A stretch of 64,000 bases of DNA, from assembly GCA_036496805.1 (NCBI GenBank), contig DASXKN010000026.1, forward strand, positions 1 through 64,000. Reading direction: 5' to 3'. This DNA comes from SZAS-103 sp036496805 (GTDB lineage Bacteria > Pseudomonadota > Gammaproteobacteria > Xanthomonadales > Xanthomonadaceae). This document shows, piece after piece, positions 26,139 through 34,337 of this stretch. Positions within the stretch are counted from its first letter, which is position 1, and every line of letters starts with the position of its first letter. A program made the translations under genes and the position numbers. Below the pieces are notes generated by a model that made no database searches, was not told the origin of the DNA, and was given only the letters and a program-made list of their open reading frames with translations.

Positions 26139-27545
26139 TCAACTTGCCAGCTTCAAGACGACGGTGGCGCGCAGCCCGCCCAATGGCGACGGGCCGAATT
26201 CGAGGCGGCCGTCGTGCGCCTCGAGGATCTGCCTGCAGAGCGCGAGTCCGAGTCCCGCGCCGCCGAGCTGGCGATTCCGCGACGTCTCGACGCGGAAGAA
26301 TCGCTCGCCCAGGCGACGCAGCGCCGCCTCGGGAACGCCCGGCGCGGAGTCCTCGATCGCGATGCGCAGCTCCCGTCCGACGGCGACGCCATGCACTTCG
26401 ACGCGCCCGCCGGCAGCCGTATAGCGCGCGCAGTTCTCGATCAGGTTCGTCACGACCTGGCGGATGCGATCGGCATCGCAATGCACGCGCGAACGGTCGG
26501 GCGGCGCTCCGGCAATCGCGACCAGCCCGGCGTCGCGGAATTTGCCTGAGAAGCCTTCCAGCTCGTCAACGACAAGTCGCCACGCATCGACCACGGTCTT
26601 GTCGTACTGCAATTGCCCGATGTCCGCGCGGGCGAGTTCATGGAGATCGTCGACCAGCTTGGCCAGCGCGCGGACCTGTCGCAGCATGATGGCGACGTTC
26701 TCGGGCGTCGCGTCCCTCACGCCGTCCTGCAATGCCTCCAACTGTCCGCGCAGGACGGACAGCGGGGTCCGCAGTTCGTGCGACGTGTCGGCGATCCATT
26801 GCCTGCGCGATCGCTCCGTATCCTCGAGCCGCGCGGCGAGATGGTTGAAGGTATCGGCCAGTTCACCGATCTCGTCGCTGCGCCGGATCGCCAGGCGCGT
26901 GTCGAACCGCGCGTCTTCGAGCCGCCGCGCGCCTTCGACGAGTTGCCCGATCGGCTTGCGGAAGTGGGCAGCCAGCAAGGCTGCCGCGAGGGCGCTCAGC
27001 AGGACGCCGATGGCGGCGACGACGAGGAGGTTCCATTGCTGGTCGACCAGGAAGGCGACCGCCAGCTCGTCGTCGGGATTCTGCGGCGTTGCGACGATGA
27101 GATAACCGACGGTCTTGCCGTCGACGACCAGGTGGAGCACGAAGCGGTCGATCGATGCAAACGCGACGATGGCCGGACTCGCGATCGCGCCCGCGAGGTA
27201 GTGCCTGTCCTCGTCCAGCAAGCCGATGCGGTAGCCCAGGGTCGGCGAAAGGCGTTGAACGTCCGCCTGCGCACGCCGGCCTTCCTGCGAGCGCAGCAGT
27301 TCTTCGCGCAGCCACGCCTTGCGCCTCGCCGAGTCGGCGGGCAGGAACGACCAGTCGTGGTGCTGCCGGTACTGCACCGACAACGCATCGGACAGGCGGG
27401 CCACCTGTTCGACCTCGACGCTGGCGGAAACATCCGGCGAATGGTCGAACAGCTTCCAGCGCGCCAGCTCCACGCCGACCGTCGCCACCACCACGATGGA
27501 CAGCAGGACCGCCAGGAACAGCCGATGGCCGATGGAAAGCCTCAA
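26139..27545 (-). CDS. Sensor histidine kinase (BaeS-like)
   Basis: A 468-residue inner-membrane kinase. One transmembrane helix (about 8-27), a periplasmic sensor region (about 28-165), a second helix (about 168-190), a HAMP domain, HisKA with phospho-acceptor His in DTSHELRTPLSVL (about residue 255), and an HATPase domain with NLIENCARYT (N box), AIEDSAPGVP (G1) and GGAGLGLALC (G2). It is paired with the downstream response regulator. Confidence 0.92.
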   Translation of the reverse strand: MRLSIGHRLFLAVLLSIVVVATVGVELARWKLFDHSPDVSASVEVEQVARLSDALSVQYRQHHDWSFLPADSARRKAWLREELLRSQEGRRAQADVQRLSPTLGYRIGLLDEDRHYLAGAIASPAIVAFASIDRFVLHLVVDGKTVGYLIVATPQNPDDELAVAFLVDQQWNLLVVAAIGVLLSALAAALLAAHFRKPIGQLVEGARRLEDARFDTRLAIRRSDEIGELADTFNHLAARLEDTERSRRQWIADTSHELRTPLSVLRGQLEALQDGVRDATPENVAIMLRQVRALAKLVDDLHELARADIGQLQYDKTVVDAWRLVVDELEGFSGKFRDAGLVAIAGAPPDRSRVHCDADRIRQVVTNLIENCARYTAAGGRVEVHGVAVGRELRIAIEDSAPGVPEAALRRLGERFFRVETSRNRQLGGAGLGLALCRQILEAHDGRLEFGPSPLGGLRATVVLKLAS

Positions 27546-27710
27546 GGATGCCCTCCTGCAGGAACCAGTCGGCCGAAGCTAATGGAGATCACCCGTGTGG
27601 GCAAGGCAGGCTCGACCACGCAGCGGACCTCGCGAAAGGATCGAATCGCAGAGGCTGCCCTGGACACTCTGCGACTTGATGCGTCCATTCAAGGAAGAAC
27701 ACCGCTCACA

Positions 27711-29294
27711 TCACTCACGCATCGACACGATGTCCAGGCACAGGAACACGCCTGCCAGGAACTGCATCGCGATCATGTTTGCGGTGACCAGCCCATGCAT
27801 CCCGAAGGTGTCCAGCATCGGCAACTCGCCGAGATTCTCCGCCATCCACAAGCTGCACAGGAACGCGGCGAGGAAAGGTCGCGACAGCCCGATCCGCCGC
27901 CCCAGCAGGCTCGCTGCGGCGCCGCACATCCACAATCCGCTGAGCAGAGCCAGAGCGCCGGTCGGATACTCGACGATCCAGCGCGCCAGCACGAATGCAC
28001 AAATCAGCAGGCCGAGTACGAGACTCGCCAGCAGCTTGCGCCCATGCGCCCGGACCATGCCGCCAGGAAAACCTGCGCCGGTTTTTTCCAAGCCTGCCTG
28101 GCGATCGCGCGTGCCGATATCGCAGATCAGGATTCCCCAGAATGCCAGGCATGGCAGCAGGACTGCGCCCAGCGAGCGGCTATCGCTGACCAGGCAGGCG
28201 ATCCAGCAGAGCAGGACCGCGGGGATGGCGATCGGATTCAACAGAAAGGTCACGAGGCACTCGACGACGACCTGTCCTGCCAGGCCGGGAATTCGAGCGG
28301 CTCTCGTCAGTGCCGGTCGCAGTGCACGCGCGAACGGAGCCGACAAACCATTGACGATGTCCATCGGCTTGTCCCAGCGGCGCAGGAACGAAAGGACCGA
28401 TCCGAAACGGCTGCCGCCAGCGTTCTTCAACAGGTCCGGCGAATAGCGATGGAAGCAGCGCACACTCGGCCACAACGGCACCACGGCGATCGCCGCGGCG
28501 ATGCAGCGCAGTCCCGTCAGGTGCAGCGACCAGAAGCCGGCCGGCATCGTCAACGGCGTGGCTTGCGGATCGAATTGGCTGTGCTCGACTCCGATGCCTG
28601 TCTGTCCGAACAACCGGACCAGTTCCACGAGCACGCTGTAGTGGCCGGCGAAATCCGTCAGCAGCAGCGGATTCCAGGTCGCTCCCGCTGTCTTCCAGAA
28701 TCCGTCCATGGCGAAAGCGCTGCCCATCCAGCCCCCGAAATACAGCAGGTCCCCGAGGCGACTGTCGAACGGCGCACAGGCATCGAACAAGACCGCCATG
28801 CCGCTGGCGAACAGCACGCAGGGCAGGCTCATCCAGAACCACGCCCGGAGATAGACCAGCAGCTCGATCGGCGCATCCACCTTGAATGCGTGGATAACCA
28901 GTACCGTCAGCAGCGCAGCCAGCGACAGTGTCGCCAGGCACACGATCGCAGCCAGCCAGCGTCCGAGTATCAGCGAGGCATTGCTGGCCGGACAGGCAGC
29001 CAGGATGCTGCCCATGCCGCTGGTCCAGTCCTCGCGCACGCCTCCCCTGACGAGGTAGAAACCCGCCAGCCCGATGAAGACCATCAGGTTCGATGCGAAC
29101 ATCACTGCCATGACCGTGCTGTCGTACAGCACCCGGGTCTGGTTGACCGTCAGCATGGCGTTGCCGGTTGCCGGATCGACCCACATCGCATGCGTCAGCG
29201 CGACCATGAGCGCCAGCGCGCAAAAAAAGGGCCAGCGGCCCATGTGTCGCCGGAGTTCATGCCGGAACACGTCGGCCAGCGGGTTGGCGATCAT
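27711..29294 (-). CDS. ABC transporter permease of the kinase-linked exporter
   Basis: A 527-residue polytopic membrane protein with about twelve hydrophobic segments, including MGRWPFFCALALMVALTHAM, MVFIGLAGFYLV and WLAAIVCLATLSLAALLTV. It overlaps the ATP-binding gene by four bases (ATGA), so the two form one transporter. The overall form fits ABC-2-type exporters; no substrate is evident. A 165-base gap (27546-27710) separates it from the kinase; I see no strong promoter there. Confidence 0.82.
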   Translation of the reverse strand: MIANPLADVFRHELRRHMGRWPFFCALALMVALTHAMWVDPATGNAMLTVNQTRVLYDSTVMAVMFASNLMVFIGLAGFYLVRGGVREDWTSGMGSILAACPASNASLILGRWLAAIVCLATLSLAALLTVLVIHAFKVDAPIELLVYLRAWFWMSLPCVLFASGMAVLFDACAPFDSRLGDLLYFGGWMGSAFAMDGFWKTAGATWNPLLLTDFAGHYSVLVELVRLFGQTGIGVEHSQFDPQATPLTMPAGFWSLHLTGLRCIAAAIAVVPLWPSVRCFHRYSPDLLKNAGGSRFGSVLSFLRRWDKPMDIVNGLSAPFARALRPALTRAARIPGLAGQVVVECLVTFLLNPIAIPAVLLCWIACLVSDSRSLGAVLLPCLAFWGILICDIGTRDRQAGLEKTGAGFPGGMVRAHGRKLLASLVLGLLICAFVLARWIVEYPTGALALLSGLWMCGAAASLLGRRIGLSRPFLAAFLCSLWMAENLGELPMLDTFGMHGLVTANMIAMQFLAGVFLCLDIVSMRE

Positions 29295-30160
29295 GCGGCC
29301 AGCTCCGGCGATGCGTGCGGATACGCCATCAAGGCGTCTTCGAGGCTGGGTTCCTCGGATTGCGCGCCGGGAAACGGCGATTGCGGATGCGCGATCCGCA
29401 ACTGCATTCCGCCGGCCTGCTGGCGCGCCTGCAGGATGCGCACGCGGGTGCGCAAGGCGTCGTAGTCGCCGGCATCGACCATCGCCGACCAGATCTTGCC
29501 GCGCGCCTGCGCCATCACTTCCTGCGGACTGGCGTCGGCGACGAGCTGGCCCTTGTGCATGATCGCCAGCCGCGACGCGATGTTCTCGATGTCCGAGACG
29601 ATGTGCGTGGAGACCAGCACGAGCCGCTCGAGGCCGACCTCCGCCATCAGCATGCGGAAGCGCTGGCGTTCGTCCAGGTCCAGCCCGGTCGTCGGCTCAT
29701 CGACGATCAGTACGTCCGGATCGTTCAACAGGGCCTGCGCGATGCCCAGCCGGCGCCGCATGCCTCCGGAAAACCCAGCCAGGCGCCGCTGCGCGAACTC
29801 GTGGAGATTGACCATTTCCAGGCAACGGCGGATCCGGCCGGTGTCGCGCACTCCCTTGAGCGCAGCCAGGTATCCGAGGAAATCGTGGGCCGTGAGGTTG
29901 GCGTGCGCGCCGAATTCCTGCGGCAGGAAACCCAGGCGCCGACGAAGACGTTCGGGTTTCCGCACGATGTCGTGATCGTCGAACAGGATGCTCCCCCGCG
30001 TCGGCCGCGAGAGTGTCGCGATCATGTTGATCAGGGAGGTCTTGCCGGCGCCGTTGTGGCCGATCAATCCGACCACGCCCCGCGTCAGCCGGATCGAGAC
30101 ATCGTCGACCGCCACGATGCCGAGTGGATGTACCTTGGTCAGGTTCTGGAGGGTCAACAC
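29291..30160 (-). CDS. ABC transporter ATP-binding protein
   Basis: A 289-residue nucleotide-binding subunit. Walker A GHNGAGKTS, the signature FSGGMRRRLGIAQ, Walker B VLIVDEPTTGLD and the switch His in VSTHIVSDIE are complete. The C-terminal extension (about 225-289) has no known motif. GTG 30160 is taken as the start (TTG 30157 is an alternative) because the conserved domain begins LTLQNLTKVHPLG immediately after; upstream in-frame sequence is promoter. It forms an exporter with the downstream permease. Confidence 0.9.
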   Translation of the reverse strand: MLTLQNLTKVHPLGIVAVDDVSIRLTRGVVGLIGHNGAGKTSLINMIATLSRPTRGSILFDDHDIVRKPERLRRRLGFLPQEFGAHANLTAHDFLGYLAALKGVRDTGRIRRCLEMVNLHEFAQRRLAGFSGGMRRRLGIAQALLNDPDVLIVDEPTTGLDLDERQRFRMLMAEVGLERLVLVSTHIVSDIENIASRLAIMHKGQLVADASPQEVMAQARGKIWSAMVDAGDYDALRTRVRILQARQQAGGMQLRIAHPQSPFPGAQSEEPSLEDALMAYPHASPELAA

Positions 30161-30179
30161 GATGGATCGCCTGCAGGCC

Positions 30180-30231
30180 GTCGGTATTCGACGGAGCCAG
30201 CCTGACGAGCCAATGTGGAGACACTGTGGAT
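30180..30231 (-). promoter_or_regulatory. Shared regulatory box, copy 2 (upstream of the ABC exporter)
   Basis: This copy keeps TCCACA-N5-TCCACA exactly (30214-30230 on the minus strand) and keeps a hairpin in the same place (CCGTCG-GTATT-CGACGG) with different paired bases. It lies about 54 bases before the start of the ATP-binding gene. Conservation of the direct repeat with change elsewhere supports a protein-binding site. Confidence 0.6.
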
Positions 30232-30277
30232 GGCATTTGCGCCGGACGCGAGTGCCGCGGTCCACGCCGCGTCGCGA

Positions 30278-31441
30278 TCAGGACCTTTTGGTGTGCTTGC
30301 CCTTCAGGCCCGACGCGCGCCCCTCTTCGCGCCCGTGGTTGCGATAGTGGAGCTCCGGGTCGATTTCGGGAATGCAAAGGTCCGGATACATCAGCAGGTA
30401 GTGGATCGGATCGAAGAAGTCGCGCGTGGGCTCCAAGGCCTGCGCCTCGCGCTTCATCGCGTGGCACTGCTGGCCGTCGAGGCGGTAGAAGTCCTGGTGT
30501 CGGCGGATCTCGGACAGCGCGATGCCGAGCAGGTCGCGGTCGTCGTGCCCGGCTTTGTCGCGCGCGTTCGCGGCGAGCGGCGCGTCCGCAAAGAGCAATT
30601 CCTTCACGGCGCGCATCGTCGCGCCCTGCAAGGGTTCCAGCCGATCCTCGAAGGCAGCCGCGAAGCCGCGGAAATCCGCCTCGCAGGCGGCGGGAAATGC
30701 GGCCGTCGGATCTTCCGGCCAGGTGATCGTGTAGTGGTCGCTGATCGCCCGCGACAGCACTTCGTCAGCGAACGCCGCATTGACCTTGCGGACGATCCCC
30801 AGCTCGGTGGCGCCGAGGCTGCGGTTGACCCGGCCTTCCGGGAAATGTCGCGCCAGCCCTTCGTCCTCGCCGATCGCGGCGAGCAGATCCGCGAGCAATC
30901 CGCGATCGCGGTAGGGGAACGCGATCGCTTCGGCGTCGAAGCGATCGAGGTTCGCGAAATTCGGAAGCCAGGTGTCGCCCCACCGTGCGAGCCACGCCAC
31001 GTCGAAGTCGTCGGACAGGAGGTGCGCCTTGACCATCTGCATGTAGAGCGACCACGTCCAGTCCCGCAACGGCCGCACGCACACCACCAGCTTCACCGTG
31101 CGGGCATGCCGCAGCAGCATGCGTCGGAACGCGGAAAGCGCCTCGACGGTGGCGAAGAAGAAATGCTCGCTGGAGATCAGCAGGTCCGGGGACTGTCCCT
31201 GCGCCGCGGCGAGCAGTTCGTGCAGGCAGGCTTCCAGCCGCGCCTCGACGTCCGCGTCCACTTCAGCGCTGCGCAGCAGGGCCGAGACGATGGCGCCATT
31301 GCCCGAACCGAGTTCCGGACTCACCACGGGATACGCGACACGCCCCAGCAGCCCTTCCATCGACAGGTGCTGGAGGCCGTTCTGGACGTGGGTCGAGCCG
31401 GTCTTGGGCAATCCGGCGTGCAGGTAGATCGTGTCGTACAC
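30278..31441 (-). CDS. Sulfotransferase-like protein
   Basis: A 387-residue protein with the sulfotransferase PAPS-binding loop LHAGLPKTGSTHVQNGL at its N-terminus and a VVCVRPLRDWTWSLYMQMVK segment like the 3'-phosphate-binding site. These enzymes transfer sulfate from PAPS to carbohydrate or protein. The C-terminus (FFDPIHYLLMYPDL) resembles segments seen in surface-glycan proteins. GTG 31441 is chosen as the start because a GGGG ribosome site precedes it and the loop follows; the frame is open upstream into panD. Confidence 0.7.
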   Translation of the reverse strand: MYDTIYLHAGLPKTGSTHVQNGLQHLSMEGLLGRVAYPVVSPELGSGNGAIVSALLRSAEVDADVEARLEACLHELLAAAQGQSPDLLISSEHFFFATVEALSAFRRMLLRHARTVKLVVCVRPLRDWTWSLYMQMVKAHLLSDDFDVAWLARWGDTWLPNFANLDRFDAEAIAFPYRDRGLLADLLAAIGEDEGLARHFPEGRVNRSLGATELGIVRKVNAAFADEVLSRAISDHYTITWPEDPTAAFPAACEADFRGFAAAFEDRLEPLQGATMRAVKELLFADAPLAANARDKAGHDDRDLLGIALSEIRRHQDFYRLDGQQCHAMKREAQALEPTRDFFDPIHYLLMYPDLCIPEIDPELHYRNHGREEGRASGLKGKHTKRS

Positions 31442-31509
31442 CTTCAGCCCCGAGGCCCGGCGATTGGGCAGCCAGCCACAGGGTAGCGCGCCATCCGGCG
31501 CGCAGGCGG

Positions 31510-31890
31510 TCAGGCCGCCTGCATCGGCATCGATTCGTTGGTGTGGGTCAGGCGGTTGTGGCGGTCGACGTAGACCAGGCGCGGCTTGTGCTTCGCGGCT
31601 TCGGCGGCGTCGAGCTGGCCGTAGGCGCAGATGATGACGAGGTCGCCCGGGCTGGCCTTGTGCGCGGCGGCGCCGTTCACCGAGATGATCCCGCTGCCCG
31701 GCTCGGCCTTGATCGCGTAGGTGACGAAGCGCTCGCCGTTGTTGACGTTGAAGATGTGCACCTGCTCGTTCTCGATGATGCCGGCGAGCTCCAGCAGGCG
31801 CGCGTCGATCGCGCACGAACCCTCGTAATGGAGTTCGGCGTGGGTGACGCTGGCGCGGTGGATCTTGGCCTTGAGCAGGGTCAGGTGCAT
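31510..31890 (-). CDS. panD: Aspartate 1-decarboxylase proenzyme
   Basis: A 126-residue pyruvoyl enzyme that makes beta-alanine for pantothenate. It starts MHLTLLKAKIHRASVTHAEL, has the self-cleavage site Gly-Ser in YEGSCAID (residues 24-25), and continues LLELAGIIENEQVHIFNVNN and GDLVIICAYG. The ATG at 31890 is supported by the family's N-terminus. It is third in the panB-panC-panD order on the minus strand. Confidence 0.95.
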   Translation of the reverse strand: MHLTLLKAKIHRASVTHAELHYEGSCAIDARLLELAGIIENEQVHIFNVNNGERFVTYAIKAEPGSGIISVNGAAAHKASPGDLVIICAYGQLDAAEAAKHKPRLVYVDRHNRLTHTNESMPMQAA

Positions 31891-32009
31891 GTGCAACTCC
31901 GGCAGTCGCAGGCGCGCGGGTACGCGCCGCGCGAGTGTAGGCCCCCGGTTTGCGCACTGCAACATGAAACGGCGCAAAGGGCGGCGATCACGGCCAATTT
32001 ATGGACCGG

Positions 32010-32852
32010 CTAGTCCAGAATCAAGTTGTCGATCAGGCGGGTGCTGCCCAGCCGGGCTGCGACCAGGGCGACCAGGCCGCTGCGCTCATCGGCTGCAGGC
32101 TGGCCCAGGTCGATGCGATGGATCGCTGCGTAGTCGACAGCAAAGCCGGCGGCGGACAGGCGCGCCGCAGCCGCAGCCTCGATGGCCGGCAGCGGCTGGC
32201 CTGCCCTCACTCCCGCGCGCATTGCCAGCAAGGTGGCGTGGATCTCCGGCGCGACCGCGCGCTCGGCGGTGGACAGGTACTGGTTGCGCGAACTCAGCGC
32301 CAGCCCGTCGTCGGCACGCGCGATCGGCGCGGCGACGATCTCGATCGGGAACGCCAGATCGCGGACGAGATAGCCGATCACCTGCAACTGCTGGTAGTCC
32401 TTCTGCCCGAACACCGCCACGTCCGGCTGCGCCATGTTGAACAGCCGCGCGACCACGGTGGCGACGCCGTCGAAGTGGCCCGGGCGATGGGCGCCGTCGA
32501 GGATCGTGGTGATCCCGGGCACGCGCACCATCACCTCGTGGCTGGCGCCGTAGGGATACATCTCGTCCACCGTCGGTGCGAACAGGGCGTCGCAGCCGGC
32601 TTTCGCGAGGCCGGCCGCATCGGCTTCGAGGGTGCGCGGGTAGCGCGTGAAATCCTCGTTCGGACCGAACTGGGTCGGATTGACGAACACGCTGGCGACG
32701 ACCTTGTCGGCGCGCTCACGCGCGATCTCCACCAGCGAGTAGTGCCCTGCATGCAGGTTGCCCATGGTCGGCACGAAGCCGACGCGCAGACCTTCGATCT
32801 TCCATGCGCGCACCTGCGCGCGCAGGTCGGCGACCGTGGCGAACGTCAGCAT
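32010..32852 (-). CDS. panC: Pantothenate synthetase
   Basis: A 280-residue enzyme that joins pantoate and beta-alanine with ATP. Class I synthetase-like motifs are PTMGNLHAGHYSLV (HIGH-like) and ALSSRNQYLS (KMSKS-like), together with SVFVNPTQFGPNEDF and FGQKDYQQL. The ATG at 32852 is four bases after the panB stop, so the two are coupled. Confidence 0.95.
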   Translation of the reverse strand: MLTFATVADLRAQVRAWKIEGLRVGFVPTMGNLHAGHYSLVEIARERADKVVASVFVNPTQFGPNEDFTRYPRTLEADAAGLAKAGCDALFAPTVDEMYPYGASHEVMVRVPGITTILDGAHRPGHFDGVATVVARLFNMAQPDVAVFGQKDYQQLQVIGYLVRDLAFPIEIVAAPIARADDGLALSSRNQYLSTAERAVAPEIHATLLAMRAGVRAGQPLPAIEAAAAARLSAAGFAVDYAAIHRIDLGQPAADERSGLVALVAARLGSTRLIDNLILD

Positions 32853-32856
32853 GCGC

Positions 32857-33687
32857 TCACTCGTAGCTGTGTTCGGCGTCGGGGAAACTGCCATCGCGCA
32901 CGGCCGCCGCGAAGGCGCGCGCCGCACCGGCGACCGAACCGCCTTCGGCGAGGAAGTCCTTCACGAAGCGCGGGCGGCGATGGCCGCTGGCGAGGCCGAG
33001 CATGTCGTGCAGCACCAGCACCTGGCCGTCGCAGCCGGGACCTGCGCCGATGCCGATGGTCGGGATCTGCAGCGCCTTGCTGATGCGCGCAGCGAGCGCG
33101 CTCGGCACGCATTCGAGTACCAGCAGCTCCGCGCCGGCCGCTTCCACCGCCAGCGCGTCGTCGAACAGGCGCTGCGCGGCGGCGTCCTCGCGGCCCTGCA
33201 CGCTGTAACCGCCAAGCTTCATCACCGACTGCGGTGTCAGGCCCAGGTGCGCGCACACCGGGATGTCGCGATCGACCAGGAAACGGATGCAGTCGAGCAC
33301 GTGGCCCGCGCCTTCGAGCTTGACCATCGCAGCACCGCCCTGCGCCACCAGGGCGGAGGCTGCGTCGAGCGCGCGTTCGGGCGTGGCGAAGCTCTGGAAC
33401 GGCATGTCCGCCACCAGCAGGGCCGCGCGCAGTCCGCGGGCGACGCAGCTCGTGTGATAGACCATGTCGGCGACCGTCACCGGCAAGGTGCTGGACTTGC
33501 CCTGCACCACCATGCCCAGCGAATCGCCGACCAGGACAATGTCGATGCCGGCGCCGTCGAGAGCGCGCGCGAAGCCGGCGTCGTAGGCGGTCAGCATCGC
33601 GAGCCGGCGGCCGTCGCGCTTGGCGAGGCGCAGCGAAGGCACGGTCACGGCGGTGCGCGGCTTGGGCTTGTCGTCGGATGCGTACAT
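32857..33687 (-). CDS. panB: 3-methyl-2-oxobutanoate hydroxymethyltransferase
   Basis: A 276-residue TIM-barrel enzyme that makes ketopantoate from ketoisovalerate and methylene-tetrahydrofolate. Family segments are MLTAYDAGFARALD, DIVLVGDSLGMVVQG, ADMPFQSFATPE, CAHLGLTPQSV and IGIGAGPGCDGQVLVLHDML. Metal and substrate acids (GDSLG, DMPF, LEGAG) are present. It lies downstream of folK in the pan/folate cluster. Confidence 0.95.
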   Translation of the reverse strand: MYASDDKPKPRTAVTVPSLRLAKRDGRRLAMLTAYDAGFARALDGAGIDIVLVGDSLGMVVQGKSSTLPVTVADMVYHTSCVARGLRAALLVADMPFQSFATPERALDAASALVAQGGAAMVKLEGAGHVLDCIRFLVDRDIPVCAHLGLTPQSVMKLGGYSVQGREDAAAQRLFDDALAVEAAGAELLVLECVPSALAARISKALQIPTIGIGAGPGCDGQVLVLHDMLGLASGHRRPRFVKDFLAEGGSVAGAARAFAAAVRDGSFPDAEHSYE

Positions 33688-33720
33688 CGTGGGGAGTCGG
33701 TGCGGCGGCGGCCTACTCTA

Positions 33721-34254
33721 TCAGCAGTTTTCCGAGTTGCCGCTCGACCTGTCCGCCAGCGCCACGATGCCCTTCGCATCGAGGCCCGACAGCAGGACGT
33801 CGACGCGGCCATGGCCCGGCACGTTCGCGTCCGGCGCGATCTCGGCCAGCGGCACCAGCACGAAGGCGCGTTCGTGCAGGTGTGGATGCGGGATGCGCAG
33901 GCCGTCCTGCGCGATCGTGGCGTTGCCGTACAGCAGCAGGTCCAGATCGAGCACGCGCGGACCCCAGCGCCCGGCCTGCGCGCTGCGATCGCGGCCCGCC
34001 TGGCGTTCGATGCGCAGCAGCGCGGCCAGCAGTTCGGAAGCGCCCAGCGAGGTTTCGACCAGCGCGGCGGCGTTGATGAAGTCCGGCTGCGCGATCACGC
34101 CCCAGGCCGGCGTTCGATACAGCCGCGAGCGACGCAGCAGGCGCGTGGCCGGCAACGAGGCCAGGGCATCGAAGGCACCGGCGATCGCATCCGCGGCGTC
34201 GCCGAGATTGGCGCCGAGGCCGATGCAGGCTTGGACGAGGGGTTGCTGGCTCAT
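33721..34254 (-). CDS. folK: 6-hydroxymethyl-7,8-dihydropterin pyrophosphokinase
   Basis: A 177-residue enzyme of folate synthesis. It has CIGLGANLGD, SRLYRTPAWG, QPDFINAAALVET, RWGPRVLDLDLLLYG and IPHPHLHERAFVLVPLAEIAP, the full HPPK signature. It sits between pcnB and panB, the usual order in gammaproteobacteria. Confidence 0.95.
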   Translation of the reverse strand: MSQQPLVQACIGLGANLGDAADAIAGAFDALASLPATRLLRRSRLYRTPAWGVIAQPDFINAAALVETSLGASELLAALLRIERQAGRDRSAQAGRWGPRVLDLDLLLYGNATIAQDGLRIPHPHLHERAFVLVPLAEIAPDANVPGHGRVDVLLSGLDAKGIVALADRSSGNSENC

Positions 34255-34337
34255 CGGTTCAGTTGTTGACGGTCAACCTTTCCCGCCTGCCCGCTCAGCG
34301 AATGGAGCGAAGCAAGGCGATCAGGGCGCGCTTCAAC

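Noticed and set aside
26613..29465. A plus-strand open frame of 950 codons
   Set aside because: It is opposite the kinase and the ABC permease, which have clear motifs; its sequence has no domain and a shadow-like composition.
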